Assembly: GCA_031268215.1 (NCBI GenBank)
Contig: JAIRXP010000013.1
Span: forward strand, 1-57,493
Length of the DNA stretch: 57,493 nt
Source: Bifidobacteriaceae bacterium
GTDB lineage: Bacteria; Actinomycetota; Actinomycetes; Actinomycetales; WQXJ01
Reading direction: 5' to 3'
Positions 16,883-25,209 of the stretch are shown in pieces. The notes under the pieces were generated by a model that was not told the DNA's origin, did no database searches, and saw only the letters and a list, made by a program, of their open reading frames with translations. Position numbers and translations under genes: made by a program. Numbering within the stretch: position 1 is the stretch's first letter; the number at the start of each line of letters is the position of its first letter.

Positions 16883-18847
16883 ATGGAGTTGGTTGGGATG
16901 CGGAGTCTATTCTTGCGGGCTGGGGGCAGGCAACGGGACGAGCGGGGCATCGCGATGGTGCCGGTGCTGGCCTCGTTCTCCATCATCATGGTGGTGATGT
17001 TGGGCTCGTTGTCGTTTATTTCCGCCTCGACCAAGTATTCACGGTCCGCTCAGGATGTGGACTTGGCGTTGGAAGCAGCTGAGTCCGGGGTGAATGACTT
17101 GCTGGCTCAGCTTCGAGTGGACCCGAACTACGTTGATTACGTGGCCTTGAAGAAGGAGGACCCATACGGCTACTGCCGGAATGAGGCGGCCGGGGGGCCG
17201 GCGGCGGAGGGTGACGTGTTTTGGGAGATTTGTGGCTGGGGGGAGAGGAAATCGCGGTTCAAGGAGTTGCCCGGTGGTCACGCATATCATTATGCGATCA
17301 TTTCTAGTTCCGCGTTGGCGCAGTCGGTTCAGGTTGTTTCCACGGGGCGCTCAAATGACGTCTACCGGTCCATGAAAGTCCGGATCAGTCGTGAGCTGAC
17401 AACTAACTGGCTGTATATAACCGACTACACAATATGGGATCCCACCGAAATAGAAATATGGGCGAGCTTCACGGATTACTGGTACCTTCCCAATGCCACT
17501 TCTGAGGATTGCGGCGCCGGCTACGTGCCCGGCGCCCAAAAACCGTACTATACCTGGGACGCCAGCCCGTTTGTCCCAGATAGCGAGGGCAGGACCAGAC
17601 TGTATCGAGTCTTCAACAGAGCGTACTGGCTATGCGAGCTAATCTCGTGGGATGGTTGGTCAGGGGATCCCGTCAATATTGGTATGGACGGCCCAGTTCA
17701 CACAAATGATGCGATATACGGGACTGGAATGACCATTACCGGTCCGGTCTCCTCCTCATTGCCCAGGTGCAAGGAAGTGGACCCAGAAGACAAGACCACC
17801 TGGAATCTATGCACAACTGGGTTGGTGGATAACCCCAACGTCTCCACGATGAGAGTAGGGAACATCGGCTGGCGGGGAGCCGCACCCAGTTGGCGCGCGC
17901 CGTTGGAGTTCCCCACCACCCAGCTGCCCAAACACATGGCCTTTGACGACGGGGTGGGCTGCGCCTACCGTGGACCCACCAGGATCGTGTTGGAGGGCGA
18001 GTCGATGCGTGTGTGGTCCAGGGGAACCACCGACTCCCGGGACGGTTGCGGGCAGATCGCTGCATTGCAATCAGCCGGTGGCGCCGTGGCGACCATTCCG
18101 GAAGATGGTTTGATCTTTGTTGACGCGATGGAGGGCGTGGTTCCGGAGAGGATCCCCGCTGGCGCAATTGGCGATGGATTGCCGCTGGGGACGTATACCG
18201 GTGACCCGCCCTCAGCTGGGGCCGAGTTTAGAGAAGAGATCGCCATGGCCCAGCCAGAGAAGATGGCCGGTGTGGGCAACGTCTGGATCGAGGGGGAATT
18301 TGGGGGCAAGAATTTGACCGTTGTGGCGGACCGGGGAATCGTGATAACGGGCGATGTCATTGCCGAGCCTGACTCCGGGGCGCTGATCGGACTGATGGCC
18401 GGTGATCGGATTGAGCTGTTCAACCCGGTTATGCAGACCGTCAAAGTGGACGCGAGTGGCACCGCCTGGGGCCCGTCGGTGAAAGAGTCCGGCGCCACAC
18501 CTGGCGACTTCGAGTACGTTAACAGGGGCACATGGCCGCACGATTATAAAGGCGGCAACGGCCAGGTTTACCTTGACGCCGCCATATATTCTGCTAAAGC
18601 CTCATTCGCGGTCCAAAGCCTGTCGTCTCTGTCCAATAAGCCGCTCGGCACTATACACCTATTTGGTTCCGTATTCAATCGATTCGGGGGTGGCACCTGG
18701 AATGCGAACGCCGGTTACTCGATTGAGTGGGTTTACAATCCCAAGCTGACCAAGGACGAGCCGCTATTATTCCCGGCTATTACGAACGGCGACTGGGTGG
18801 TGGTCTGGGAAGAGAAGGCGGATCCGCTCCCAGCAGTCAAGAATTAG
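16883..18847 (+). CDS. PilX-like pilus assembly / surface protein
   Basis: A 654-residue protein. Residues 20-78 follow the PilX N-terminal pattern: 'ERGIAMVPVLASFSIIMVVM' as a hydrophobic segment, then 'ALEAAESGVNDLLAQL'. The remainder is a long beta-rich, aromatic-rich outside region with 'GMDGPVHTNDAIYGTG', 'LTVVADRGIVITGDV' and 'YLDAAIYSAKASFAV'. That pattern recalls PilX or DUF4900-type pilus-associated proteins. No prepilin peptidase, pilin or ATPase gene lies nearby. Base composition in 17400-17800 is visibly more A/T-rich than the neighbours. It sits between dapE and a degraded copy of the dapE tail, which suggests insertion. The alternative start is ATG 16898. Confidence 0.7.
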   Translation: MELVGMRSLFLRAGGRQRDERGIAMVPVLASFSIIMVVMLGSLSFISASTKYSRSAQDVDLALEAAESGVNDLLAQLRVDPNYVDYVALKKEDPYGYCRNEAAGGPAAEGDVFWEICGWGERKSRFKELPGGHAYHYAIISSSALAQSVQVVSTGRSNDVYRSMKVRISRELTTNWLYITDYTIWDPTEIEIWASFTDYWYLPNATSEDCGAGYVPGAQKPYYTWDASPFVPDSEGRTRLYRVFNRAYWLCELISWDGWSGDPVNIGMDGPVHTNDAIYGTGMTITGPVSSSLPRCKEVDPEDKTTWNLCTTGLVDNPNVSTMRVGNIGWRGAAPSWRAPLEFPTTQLPKHMAFDDGVGCAYRGPTRIVLEGESMRVWSRGTTDSRDGCGQIAALQSAGGAVATIPEDGLIFVDAMEGVVPERIPAGAIGDGLPLGTYTGDPPSAGAEFREEIAMAQPEKMAGVGNVWIEGEFGGKNLTVVADRGIVITGDVIAEPDSGALIGLMAGDRIELFNPVMQTVKVDASGTAWGPSVKESGATPGDFEYVNRGTWPHDYKGGNGQVYLDAAIYSAKASFAVQSLSSLSNKPLGTIHLFGSVFNRFGGGTWNANAGYSIEWVYNPKLTKDEPLLFPAITNGDWVVVWEEKADPLPAVKN

Positions 18848-18888
18848 GCCGGCCCTGCCAGGGCGCGGCGCGGCTTGGCAGGGCCGGC
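18848..18888 (+). terminator. Strong hairpin after the PilX-like gene
   Basis: GCCGGCCCTGCCA (18848-18860) and its exact complement (18876-18888) form a 13-bp stem with a 15-nt loop, starting right after the stop codon. There is no T-run. Confidence 0.6.
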
Positions 18889-18944
18889 TGAATAGATTGA
18901 CCGCGTGGCGGACATCCCGACTGAGTATCTGGCTCAGGGTTGAA
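18882..18944 (+). repeat. Right copy of the dapE 3'-end repeat
   Basis: A non-coding relic of the dapE C-terminus, 78 percent identical to 16651-16713 at a fixed offset of 2231 bp. It retains GCGTGGCGGACAT exactly, and a TGA at the matching place. Confidence 0.8.
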
Positions 18945-19008
18945 CCGCCACCTGCTGCCCGGGGTAACACGCGGCGGGGCGGTGTGACGCCGCGAGACGG
19001 GTGGGGAT

Positions 19009-19014
19009 TAGGGT
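19009..19014 (+). promoter_or_regulatory. Putative -10 box of the LOG-family gene
   Basis: TAGGGT ends 6 nt before GTG 19021, a leaderless arrangement. No ribosome site is visible. Confidence 0.45.
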
Positions 19015-19020
19015 TGGCGG

Positions 19021-19779
19021 GTGACGCAAGACCAGGTGTACCGTACCGGCCCACTGATTTACCGGGGCTCCCAAGTTCCCAGCCAGACCACTGACCAAGC
19101 CTTCCTGGCGGAGACGGGCGATTCTTCATGGCGCCATTCGGATCCTTGGCGGGTGATGCGGATTCAAGCGGAGCTAGTGGCGGCGTTCGATGCTCTGGAT
19201 GGAGTGGGCCCGGCCATTTCGGTGTTTGGTTCGGCCCGGACCAAGGCAGATGATCCTTGGTATGAGGCGGCCCGTGAACTGGCTGGCCTGTTGGCCAAGG
19301 CGGGTTACGGTGTCATCACCGGTGGCGGGCCGGGCATCATGGAGGCCGCTAATCGGGGTGCCCATGACTCCGGGGGACTGTCGATCGGTTTGGGCATTGA
19401 GTTGCCGTCAGAGCAGGGCATCAACCCTTGGGTGGACTTGGGGGTCAACTTCCGCTACTTCTTCGCCCGCAAGGTCATGTTCGTGAAGTATGCCAAGGGC
19501 TTCGTGGCCTTTCCCGGTGGTCTGGGCACACTGGATGAGCTGTTTGAGTCATTGACCCTGGTGCAAACCAACAAGATTGAAGGCTTCCCTATAGTGCTGA
19601 TGGGGTCGGACTATTGGGGCGGGCTGACCGGATGGCTGGAGGACGCGGTTGTGGCGAGGGGTGCCATGGCCCGGCGTGATCTGGACCTGTTTTCGTTGGC
19701 CGACACGCCTAAGGAGGCCATGAAGGTGATCGAATCCGCCGCGGCGACTCCCCGGCGCGGCGGAATGGGGCGGCACTGA
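19021..19779 (+). CDS. LOG-family (TIGR00730) nucleotide 5'-monophosphate nucleosidase
   Basis: A 252-residue Rossmann-fold protein of the LOG / lysine decarboxylase-like family. Diagnostic segments are 'GGGPGIMEAANRGA' and 'FPGGLGTLDELFESLTL', the second carrying the PGGxGTxxE motif. Family members hydrolyse cytokinin or purine nucleotide monophosphates. The common label 'lysine decarboxylase' is a misnomer. In related actinobacteria the gene directly follows dapE, but here it is displaced by the PilX-like insert. It overlaps the next gene as TGATG. Confidence 0.9.
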   Translation: MTQDQVYRTGPLIYRGSQVPSQTTDQAFLAETGDSSWRHSDPWRVMRIQAELVAAFDALDGVGPAISVFGSARTKADDPWYEAARELAGLLAKAGYGVITGGGPGIMEAANRGAHDSGGLSIGLGIELPSEQGINPWVDLGVNFRYFFARKVMFVKYAKGFVAFPGGLGTLDELFESLTLVQTNKIEGFPIVLMGSDYWGGLTGWLEDAVVARGAMARRDLDLFSLADTPKEAMKVIESAAATPRRGGMGRH

Positions 19780-19976
19780 TGTGGTCCAAGCTGTGGCTGT
19801 TCTTTAGCGGCCTCACCGCTCCGGTGCCAGCATTGTTGCTGGTCTTGGCCACCGGCGCAGTGGGGGCGGCGGTATTGGCCGCCAATGGGCGATTCAGGAT
19901 CGTCATGCCGTTCCCGGTCGCCAGGGAGGAATCCGACGCGGCGCGCTCGCGGGCCAGGCAGAGCCCCGAAGGCTAG
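19779..19976 (+). CDS. Small single-pass membrane protein
   Basis: A 65-residue protein with one hydrophobic segment ('GLTAPVPALLLVLATGAVGA') followed by a basic, Arg/Ala-rich end. Its ATG overlaps the LOG-gene stop by one base, which argues for real, coupled translation. No family was recognised. The short spacing suggests a shared transcript with the LOG gene. Confidence 0.6.
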   Translation: MWSKLWLFFSGLTAPVPALLLVLATGAVGAAVLAANGRFRIVMPFPVAREESDAARSRARQSPEG

Positions 19977-20041
19977 GTCTTCCGGCCCTATGCCCCGGCG
20001 GCAGCCGCCACGCCGTGATCGGTCATGGTGCAGGTGGGCAG

Positions 20042-20047
20042 TAGAAT
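20042..20047 (+). promoter_or_regulatory. Putative -10 box of the DUF3117 gene
   Basis: TAGAAT, about 41 nt before the ATG at 20089. The matching -35 is not clear. Confidence 0.4.
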
Positions 20048-20088
20048 ATGTCCAGTTTGCTAGTTGGAGTTCCGGGAAGGGGACAAGC

Positions 20089-20256
20089 ATGGCAGCCATG
20101 AAACCGAGGACCGGCGATGGACCACTGGAGGTGGTCAAAGAAGGTCGCGGGATCATCATTCGCGTCCCACTGGAGGGCGGCGGGCGCTTGGTCGTCGAAC
20201 TGAGCCCAGATGAGGCCACCACCTTGGGTGATGGCCTTCAGGCTGTCGTGGCTTGA
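20089..20256 (+). CDS. DUF3117 family protein
   Basis: A 55-residue protein almost identical in pattern to the actinobacterial DUF3117 family: 'MAAMKPRTGDGPLEV', 'GRGI', 'VPLEGGGRLVVELSPDEA'. It is small, acidic-basic mixed, predicted cytoplasmic, and of unknown role. A GGGAAGGGGA ribosome site at 20074-20083 fixes the start at ATG 20089. It lies directly before the leucyl aminopeptidase gene, whose TTG overlaps its stop. Confidence 0.92.
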   Translation: MAAMKPRTGDGPLEVVKEGRGIIIRVPLEGGGRLVVELSPDEATTLGDGLQAVVA

Positions 20257-21842
20257 AAGCGACGCGGCCGGACGGTTGGGGGGGCGCTGAGGCGCTTCCG
20301 TCAGTACGCGTCGTAAGGGGCCAAATCGCCACATCCGCGCAGGTCAAAGCTGACCATTGCGGAGTTCTAGCTCTTGGCGTGGGTGCCGGGCCAGACGGTT
20401 TGGAGCCGGGCCGGGGCACGGCTCAAGCGGCGGTCCGCTACGGGATTGATTTCGCCGCTACGGCCGACCGCACCGGATTCACGGGAACGGCGGGCCAGAC
20501 GCTGGTCTTGGAGTTGCCGGTCTCGCACTCGCCAGATAGCGTTTGGGCGAATTTGGCCAGTGCGGTCATCTTGGTCGGTACTGGCGACGGTTCGCCGGCG
20601 GATCACCGTCAGGCGGGCGCGGCATTAGCGGGTAAAGCCCGGGGTAGGGGCAGCGTGACAGTTAGCTGGGGCGGTGAGAGCGAGGCCGTGACCCAGGGCC
20701 TGGTCCAGGGCTACCTGCTGGGCGCGTATCAGCCGGTCAAGTATGGCCAGGGTGGCCGGGCAGCGCGGTCACCCAAGAAGGGGACTGGCGATCTGACCTT
20801 GCTGGGCTCCTATTCTCAAGCCGCGCTGGACCGGGCCCGGACAATGGCCGTAGCCACGGCGTTGGCCCGTGATCTAGGCAATTGGCCCTCGAACTGGAAG
20901 ACTCCGGCCACTTTCGCTGATCGCGCGGCGGCCGCCGCGGCGGGCCGAGGATCGGTCCGAGTGACCAGCTTTGGGCCTGATGAAGTGGCAGCATTGGGGA
21001 TGGGTGGCCTCGTGGCGGTCGGATCGGCAGCCTGGCGAGGCCCGGCGGCGGACCCCAGCCGGGGGCCGCGCCTGCTCCTGGCCACCCACACGCCTAAGGG
21101 TGTGAAGGGTGCGCCGCACATCGCGATTGTCGGTAAGGGCATCACCTTCGATTCCGGCGGTCTGGACATCAAACCACCTAGCGGCATGGCCGCCATGAAG
21201 ACGGATATGGCCGGCGGCGCAACGGCGTTGGCCGTGGTCCTGGCTGCGGCAGAACTGGCGGTGCCCGCCAAAGTGACCGCCGTGGTGCCACTGGCGCAGA
21301 ACTCGGTTGGAGCTGGGTCCTACCGGCCGGGCGACGTCGTGACGGTCTATGGCGGTACAACGGTTGAGGTTGGCGACACTGACGCTGAGGGCCGGTTGGT
21401 TCTGGCGGACGCCTTGGCCTACGCAACGGCGACCTTGGGGCCGGACTATTTGATCGACATCGCCACCCTAACCGGTGCCGCCAAAGTGGCGTTGGGGCCG
21501 CGCGCCGGGGCGGTGTTCAGCTCGGATGGTACTTTGGCTGCCCGGATTGAGGAATCCGGGGCCGCACTGGGCGAATCATGGTGGCGCCTGCCCCTGCCCG
21601 AGGATCTGGAAGAGGCGCTGGTCAGTGAAAACGCCGACTTGAGTTCCACCGCCAAGAGCGGCGTGGGGGCGGGGGCGGTTACGGCCGCTTTGTTCCTGCG
21701 GCGGTTCGCGGGGAGTACGCGCTGGGCTCATCTGGACGTGGCCGGTCCGGCGCGTGCCGCCTCAGCGCGGGACTGGACCGCGCCAGGCGCCACTGGGTTT
21801 GGCGTGCATACGCTGACAGCCCTAGTGGAACGGTTGGCCTGA
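20253..21842 (+). CDS. pepA: Leucyl aminopeptidase (M17)
   Basis: A cytoplasmic two-metal exopeptidase of 529 residues. The metal-site region 'IVGKGITFDSGGLDIKPP...MKTDMAGG' is present. The signature usually written NTDAEGRL reads DTDAEGRL here (first residue D375); the metal-binding Asp and Glu are kept. The only plausible in-frame start is TTG 20253, overlapping the DUF3117 stop as TTGA; no other ATG, GTG or TTG occurs before the conserved region. The ribosome site is poor, so the start is uncertain. Confidence 0.9.
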   Translation: MKATRPDGWGGAEALPSVRVVRGQIATSAQVKADHCGVLALGVGAGPDGLEPGRGTAQAAVRYGIDFAATADRTGFTGTAGQTLVLELPVSHSPDSVWANLASAVILVGTGDGSPADHRQAGAALAGKARGRGSVTVSWGGESEAVTQGLVQGYLLGAYQPVKYGQGGRAARSPKKGTGDLTLLGSYSQAALDRARTMAVATALARDLGNWPSNWKTPATFADRAAAAAAGRGSVRVTSFGPDEVAALGMGGLVAVGSAAWRGPAADPSRGPRLLLATHTPKGVKGAPHIAIVGKGITFDSGGLDIKPPSGMAAMKTDMAGGATALAVVLAAAELAVPAKVTAVVPLAQNSVGAGSYRPGDVVTVYGGTTVEVGDTDAEGRLVLADALAYATATLGPDYLIDIATLTGAAKVALGPRAGAVFSSDGTLAARIEESGAALGESWWRLPLPEDLEEALVSENADLSSTAKSGVGAGAVTAALFLRRFAGSTRWAHLDVAGPARAASARDWTAPGATGFGVHTLTALVERLA

Positions 21843-21846
21843 GGCC

Positions 21847-22533
21847 ATGGACCGGGCCGAATTCGATGACTTGTGGGTGGTTGTTCCGGCTTACAACGAA
21901 GCCCAGGTGATTGGCCAGACCTTGACCGATCTGTCGGCTTGCTTCCCGCATGTTTGCGTGGTTGATGACGCTTCTAACGACGGTTCCGGCCAGATCGCGG
22001 AAACCTTCTTTGACCAGGGAGTTCGGCTGGTCACGCACCCGATCAACATGGGCCAGGGTGCCGCCTTGCAGACTGGCTTCGAGTATGTCTTGAGCGACCC
22101 GCTGATGGCCCGGGCGGTCACCTTTGACGCGGATGGTCAGCATTTGGCGGCCGATGCCGTCCGTTTGGCTCGGCGCCTGGGTGACGGTTTTGACGTGGTC
22201 TTGGGTTCGCGGTTCTTGGGCCAGGCGCCGGACATGGGACGGCTCAAACGAGTGGTCTTGAAGACGGCGGTGGCGTACACGAATGTGTCAGCTCGCGTGC
22301 GTTTGACGGACACCCATAATGGGCTCCGGGCAATGAACCGGCGGGCCGTCGCGGCAATGAAACTGACGCAACCCGGGATGGCCCATGCCACGGAGATCGT
22401 TGAGCGTTTGAGGACTGAGCGGTTGGGTTATACCGAAGAAGGGGTGGAGATCCATTATTCGGAGTATTCACGGTCCAAGGGTCAGCCGCTGCTCAATGCC
22501 GTCAATATCCTGGTTGATCTATTGATGAGGTGA
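21847..22533 (+). CDS. Family 2 glycosyltransferase (dolichol-phosphate mannosyltransferase-like)
   Basis: A 228-residue GT-A fold enzyme. It opens with 'WVVVPAYNEAQVIGQTL' and has 'VDDASNDGS' and the DxD motif D94-A-D96 in 'TFDADGQH'. 'THNGLRAMNR' follows. It has no transmembrane segment, so it probably acts at the membrane face on a polyprenyl-phosphate acceptor. The DUF2304 membrane protein 7 nt downstream is the usual partner of such enzymes. Sugar and acceptor cannot be read from sequence. Confidence 0.9.
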   Translation: MDRAEFDDLWVVVPAYNEAQVIGQTLTDLSACFPHVCVVDDASNDGSGQIAETFFDQGVRLVTHPINMGQGAALQTGFEYVLSDPLMARAVTFDADGQHLAADAVRLARRLGDGFDVVLGSRFLGQAPDMGRLKRVVLKTAVAYTNVSARVRLTDTHNGLRAMNRRAVAAMKLTQPGMAHATEIVERLRTERLGYTEEGVEIHYSEYSRSKGQPLLNAVNILVDLLMR

Positions 22534-22540
22534 GGCCCAG

Positions 22541-22912
22541 ATGGTTATCCAGATTGTTCTGATAGCGGCGGTCGTACTGATCGCTCTAGTGATGGGGCGT
22601 GGCCAGGGAGCCCGTGGCCAGGCCTTGCGGCGCCTTGGCTTGGCGGCCTTCGCGGTCCTGGCGGTGGCGTCCATTCTGCGACCTGACATGTTGACTGAGG
22701 TGGCTCAGTTAGTCAACGTTGGCCGCGGCACCGACTTGCTGCTCTATGTGCTGATCGTGGTCTTCCTGACTTATGTTTCGACCCGGTACGTGCGTGACCA
22801 GCGGGCTTGGCGCCAGATCACGGCTTTGGCGCGGCGGGTGGCGCTGATTGAGGCGCCGCCGCCGCGTCCGGAGCCTTCGGTGTTAGACGCTAGTGCGTCC
22901 GGGGACGTTTGA
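22541..22912 (+). CDS. DUF2304 membrane protein
   Basis: A 123-residue protein with about three hydrophobic segments, a 'ILRPDMLTEVAQLVNVGRGTDLLLY' core typical of DUF2304, and a soluble C-terminus. The family is found next to family 2 glycosyltransferases, as here, and probably anchors or assists them. Its 3' end overlaps the convergent O-methyltransferase gene by 23 nt. Confidence 0.85.
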   Translation: MVIQIVLIAAVVLIALVMGRGQGARGQALRRLGLAAFAVLAVASILRPDMLTEVAQLVNVGRGTDLLLYVLIVVFLTYVSTRYVRDQRAWRQITALARRVALIEAPPPRPEPSVLDASASGDV

Positions 22913-23540
22913 CGGCTAGCAGTAGGCCGTCGCCGGCGGCGTTCAGGGCGATTGTCAGATCATCGCGTTCGCGCAGTTCGCGGCCTACTTCCCGGACGGT
23001 GACGGTGACTGGATCGCGGCGGGCTGGATCTGGCACGCGGCCATCCGCCAGGGCGCCGTCAATGGCCAGCACGCCGCCGGGGCGTAACAGGCGTAAGGCG
23101 TCCGTCAGACAATCGGCGAAGTCGAGTTTGTTGCCGCCAAGCAGTACTAGGTCGTAGGCGCCGTCGGCCAGGCGGGGCAGGACCTCGGCCGGGCGCGAGT
23201 TGATCAGCCGGACCTGGCTGAGCGGAATGCTGGCTTCTAGGAGGGCTTCGCGAGCGGCGTGCTGGTGTTCGGCCTCGAAATCGACCGAGGTGACGATCCC
23301 TCCCGGCGGCATGGCGGCGAGCAGATAGATGATCCCAACCCCGGCACTGGTACCGATTTCCACGGCCGCACCGGCTTTCAGGGCTCCCGCTACAACTCCC
23401 AGCAGGGAGCCTGCCCCAGCGCTGGGAGCGGCGACACCTAGTTCTTGCGCCCGCGAGCGGGCGTGGGTCAGGGCCTCAGATTCAGCGATAAAATCTTCCG
23501 CGAAAACCCAGTTCGCCACATAGTCGACGCCACCAGCCAT
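22890..23540 (-). CDS. O-methyltransferase (class I, SAM-dependent)
   Basis: A 216-residue methyltransferase of the catechol-O-methyltransferase-like family. 'AVEIGTSAGVGIIYLLAAMP' is the SAM-binding motif I, 'VTSVDFEAEHQHAARE' binds the ribose, and 'YDLVLLGGNKLDF' is the motif IV region; in many relatives that motif reads 'DLVFIDADK', so two acidic positions differ. I chose ATG 23540 ('MAGGVDY') because the TACCAT box is 6 nt upstream and the family starts there; the frame is open further up. Confidence 0.87.
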   Translation of the reverse strand: MAGGVDYVANWVFAEDFIAESEALTHARSRAQELGVAAPSAGAGSLLGVVAGALKAGAAVEIGTSAGVGIIYLLAAMPPGGIVTSVDFEAEHQHAAREALLEASIPLSQVRLINSRPAEVLPRLADGAYDLVLLGGNKLDFADCLTDALRLLRPGGVLAIDGALADGRVPDPARRDPVTVTVREVGRELRERDDLTIALNAAGDGLLLAVKRPRTH

Positions 23541-23546
23541 GATCCG

Positions 23547-23552
23547 ATGGTA
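23547..23552 (-). promoter_or_regulatory. Putative -10 box of the O-methyltransferase gene
   Basis: TACCAT on the minus strand ends 6 nt before ATG 23540, a leaderless arrangement. Confidence 0.5.
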
Positions 23553-23663
23553 TCGGACCTGGCCAGGGTAGGGGTGGCGGTCACGCGGCGCAAGCGAATT
23601 TGGGTCCCCTGAGGTTCGCGAGGGACCGCCTAAAGCAACTGTGATGTTGCTCACATTTCGGTC

Positions 23664-23693
23664 TTGAACAGTACTTTTGCCGGTGCTTACGGT
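23664..23693 (+). promoter_or_regulatory. Putative promoter of the ECF sigma factor gene
   Basis: TTGAAC (23664-23669) and TACGGT (23688-23693) are separated by 18 bp. The leader to ATG 23800 is about 100 nt. Confidence 0.4.
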
Positions 23694-23799
23694 TACCATT
23701 TTGAACTGGCGGAAGAGCCGGCCGGCCGCCGGTCATCCGCCCGTCGACTCTTCGACTGAACGCCGGCGGACCAACCCCGCTACCCCCAGGGAGGTTCGG

Positions 23800-24372
23800 A
23801 TGCTAACCGAAACTGCCACCATTTCCCCGGCCAGGCCAGCCTGGGGCCAGGAACAACCCGCGTGTCCTCTGGACGCCGCCATGCCAACGTGGACCGAGAT
23901 AGCCGAACGTCATTATCAGACGGTCTTCCGCTGGGCCTACCGGCTGACGGGCCACTGGGCCGATGCTGAAGACCTGACGCAGGAGACCTTCCTGCGGGTG
24001 TTTCGGTCCTTAGATGGCTACCGGCCGGACGGCAGCTTTGAGGGCTGGATGCACCGGATTACCACCAATCTGTTCCTTGACGCGAAGCGGCGTGAGGCCA
24101 GGCGCCGGATAGAGCCGCTGGGGGACGAGGCCGGCCAGATCGAGGATCCCGAGGGCGGGCCAGAGAGTCTCGTTGAGGCGATGGCGCTCAGCCCGGTCCT
24201 GGGTGAGGCGCTGTCGCGGCTGAGCCCGGATTTGCGCCAGGCCTTGGTGATGTGTGACCTGGAAGGCAAGAGTTATCAGGAAATCGCTGACGCGCTGGGG
24301 GTGCGTTTGGGAACGGTGCGCTCGCGGCTGCACCGGGCGCGGGCCCAGGCCCGTCAGGTGATCGAAGGGTGA
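23800..24372 (+). CDS. ECF-type RNA polymerase sigma factor (SigE-like)
   Basis: A 190-residue sigma factor. Region 2 is seen in 'YQTVFRWAYRLTGHWADAEDLTQETFLRVFR' and 'FEGWMHRITTNLFLD', and region 4 in 'YQEIADALGVRLGTVRSRLHRARAQ' (each quoted here in part of a continuous motif). It resembles actinobacterial SigE of the envelope-stress group. AGGGAGG at 23788-23794 supports the start at ATG 23800. No anti-sigma gene follows; the next gene, 147 bp downstream, is a response regulator. Confidence 0.92.
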   Translation: MLTETATISPARPAWGQEQPACPLDAAMPTWTEIAERHYQTVFRWAYRLTGHWADAEDLTQETFLRVFRSLDGYRPDGSFEGWMHRITTNLFLDAKRREARRRIEPLGDEAGQIEDPEGGPESLVEAMALSPVLGEALSRLSPDLRQALVMCDLEGKSYQEIADALGVRLGTVRSRLHRARAQARQVIEG

Positions 24373-24506
24373 AAGCCTGGCGGGGGGACTGGATCGGCGG
24401 TCAGGAGCCGGCGCCGCGGCCCAGTGGAGCGCCCAGACCAATGGTAACTTTCTCAAAAAACGTCAAGATTGGGTCAATAATGGCCCACCTTTTGGCTTCC
24501 GTGCCC

Positions 24507-24512
24507 TAGAAT
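24507..24512 (+). promoter_or_regulatory. Putative -10 box of the response regulator gene
   Basis: TAGAAT ends 7 nt before ATG 24520. The preceding A/T-rich stretch (about 24440-24485) contrasts with the local composition and is probably the promoter zone. Confidence 0.5.
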
Positions 24513-24519
24513 TCCCACC

Positions 24520-25203
24520 ATGGCGCGCATTCAATTGGCAGAAGATGACTCAGCGATCGCGGATCCTTTGGCCCGAGCCCTCACCCGCGAAGGCTACGAC
24601 GTTACCGTCTTTGACAATGGCCAGGGCGTGCTTGACGCCCCTGAGGTGCCGGATCTTGTGATCCTCGACTTGGGCTTGCCGGATCTTGACGGCCTTGATG
24701 TGGCCAGGGCCTTGCGATCCCGCGGTCCGCTTCCGCCGATCCTGATCCTGACCGCCCGGGCGGATGAGGTTGACTTAGTGGTTGGCCTGGACGCGGGCGC
24801 CGATGATTACGTGACTAAGCCTTTCCGCCTGGCCGAGTTGCTGGCCCGGGTTCGGGCTTTGCTTCGCCGGTCCGGTGCTGAAACCCACGGCGAGGACGAA
24901 CTGCGGGCGCAGGATGTCAGGGTCGAGTTGGCAGCGCACCGGGCCTTTCATGGCGACCGGGAACTGCAATTGACGGCCAAGGAGTTTGACCTGCTCAAAG
25001 CTTTGGTCCGCGAGGGCGGGTCGGTGGTTAGCCGCGACGCCCTGATGCGGGAAGTCTGGGGTTCTGAACCCTCGGCGGGTTCCACCAAGACGCTCGACAT
25101 GCATGTGTCCTGGTTGCGGCGAAAGCTGGGCGATGACGCGACCTCGCCACGCTACATCACCACCATTCGGGGTATGGGGTTCCGTTTCGAGACCAACGCC
25201 TAG
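24520..25203 (+). CDS. OmpR-family response regulator
   Basis: A 227-residue two-component regulator. The receiver domain has the acidic pocket 'AEDD' (7-10), the phosphoacceptor D50 in 'VILDLGLPDLDG', and K in 'DYVTKPFR'. A winged-helix DNA-binding domain follows, with 'LTAKEFDLLKALV' and 'VSWLRRKLGDD'. The sensor kinase gene starts 6 nt after the stop, so the two form a pair. The target genes are unknown. Confidence 0.95.
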   Translation: MARIQLAEDDSAIADPLARALTREGYDVTVFDNGQGVLDAPEVPDLVILDLGLPDLDGLDVARALRSRGPLPPILILTARADEVDLVVGLDAGADDYVTKPFRLAELLARVRALLRRSGAETHGEDELRAQDVRVELAAHRAFHGDRELQLTAKEFDLLKALVREGGSVVSRDALMREVWGSEPSAGSTKTLDMHVSWLRRKLGDDATSPRYITTIRGMGFRFETNA

Positions 25204-25209
25204 CGTCCC

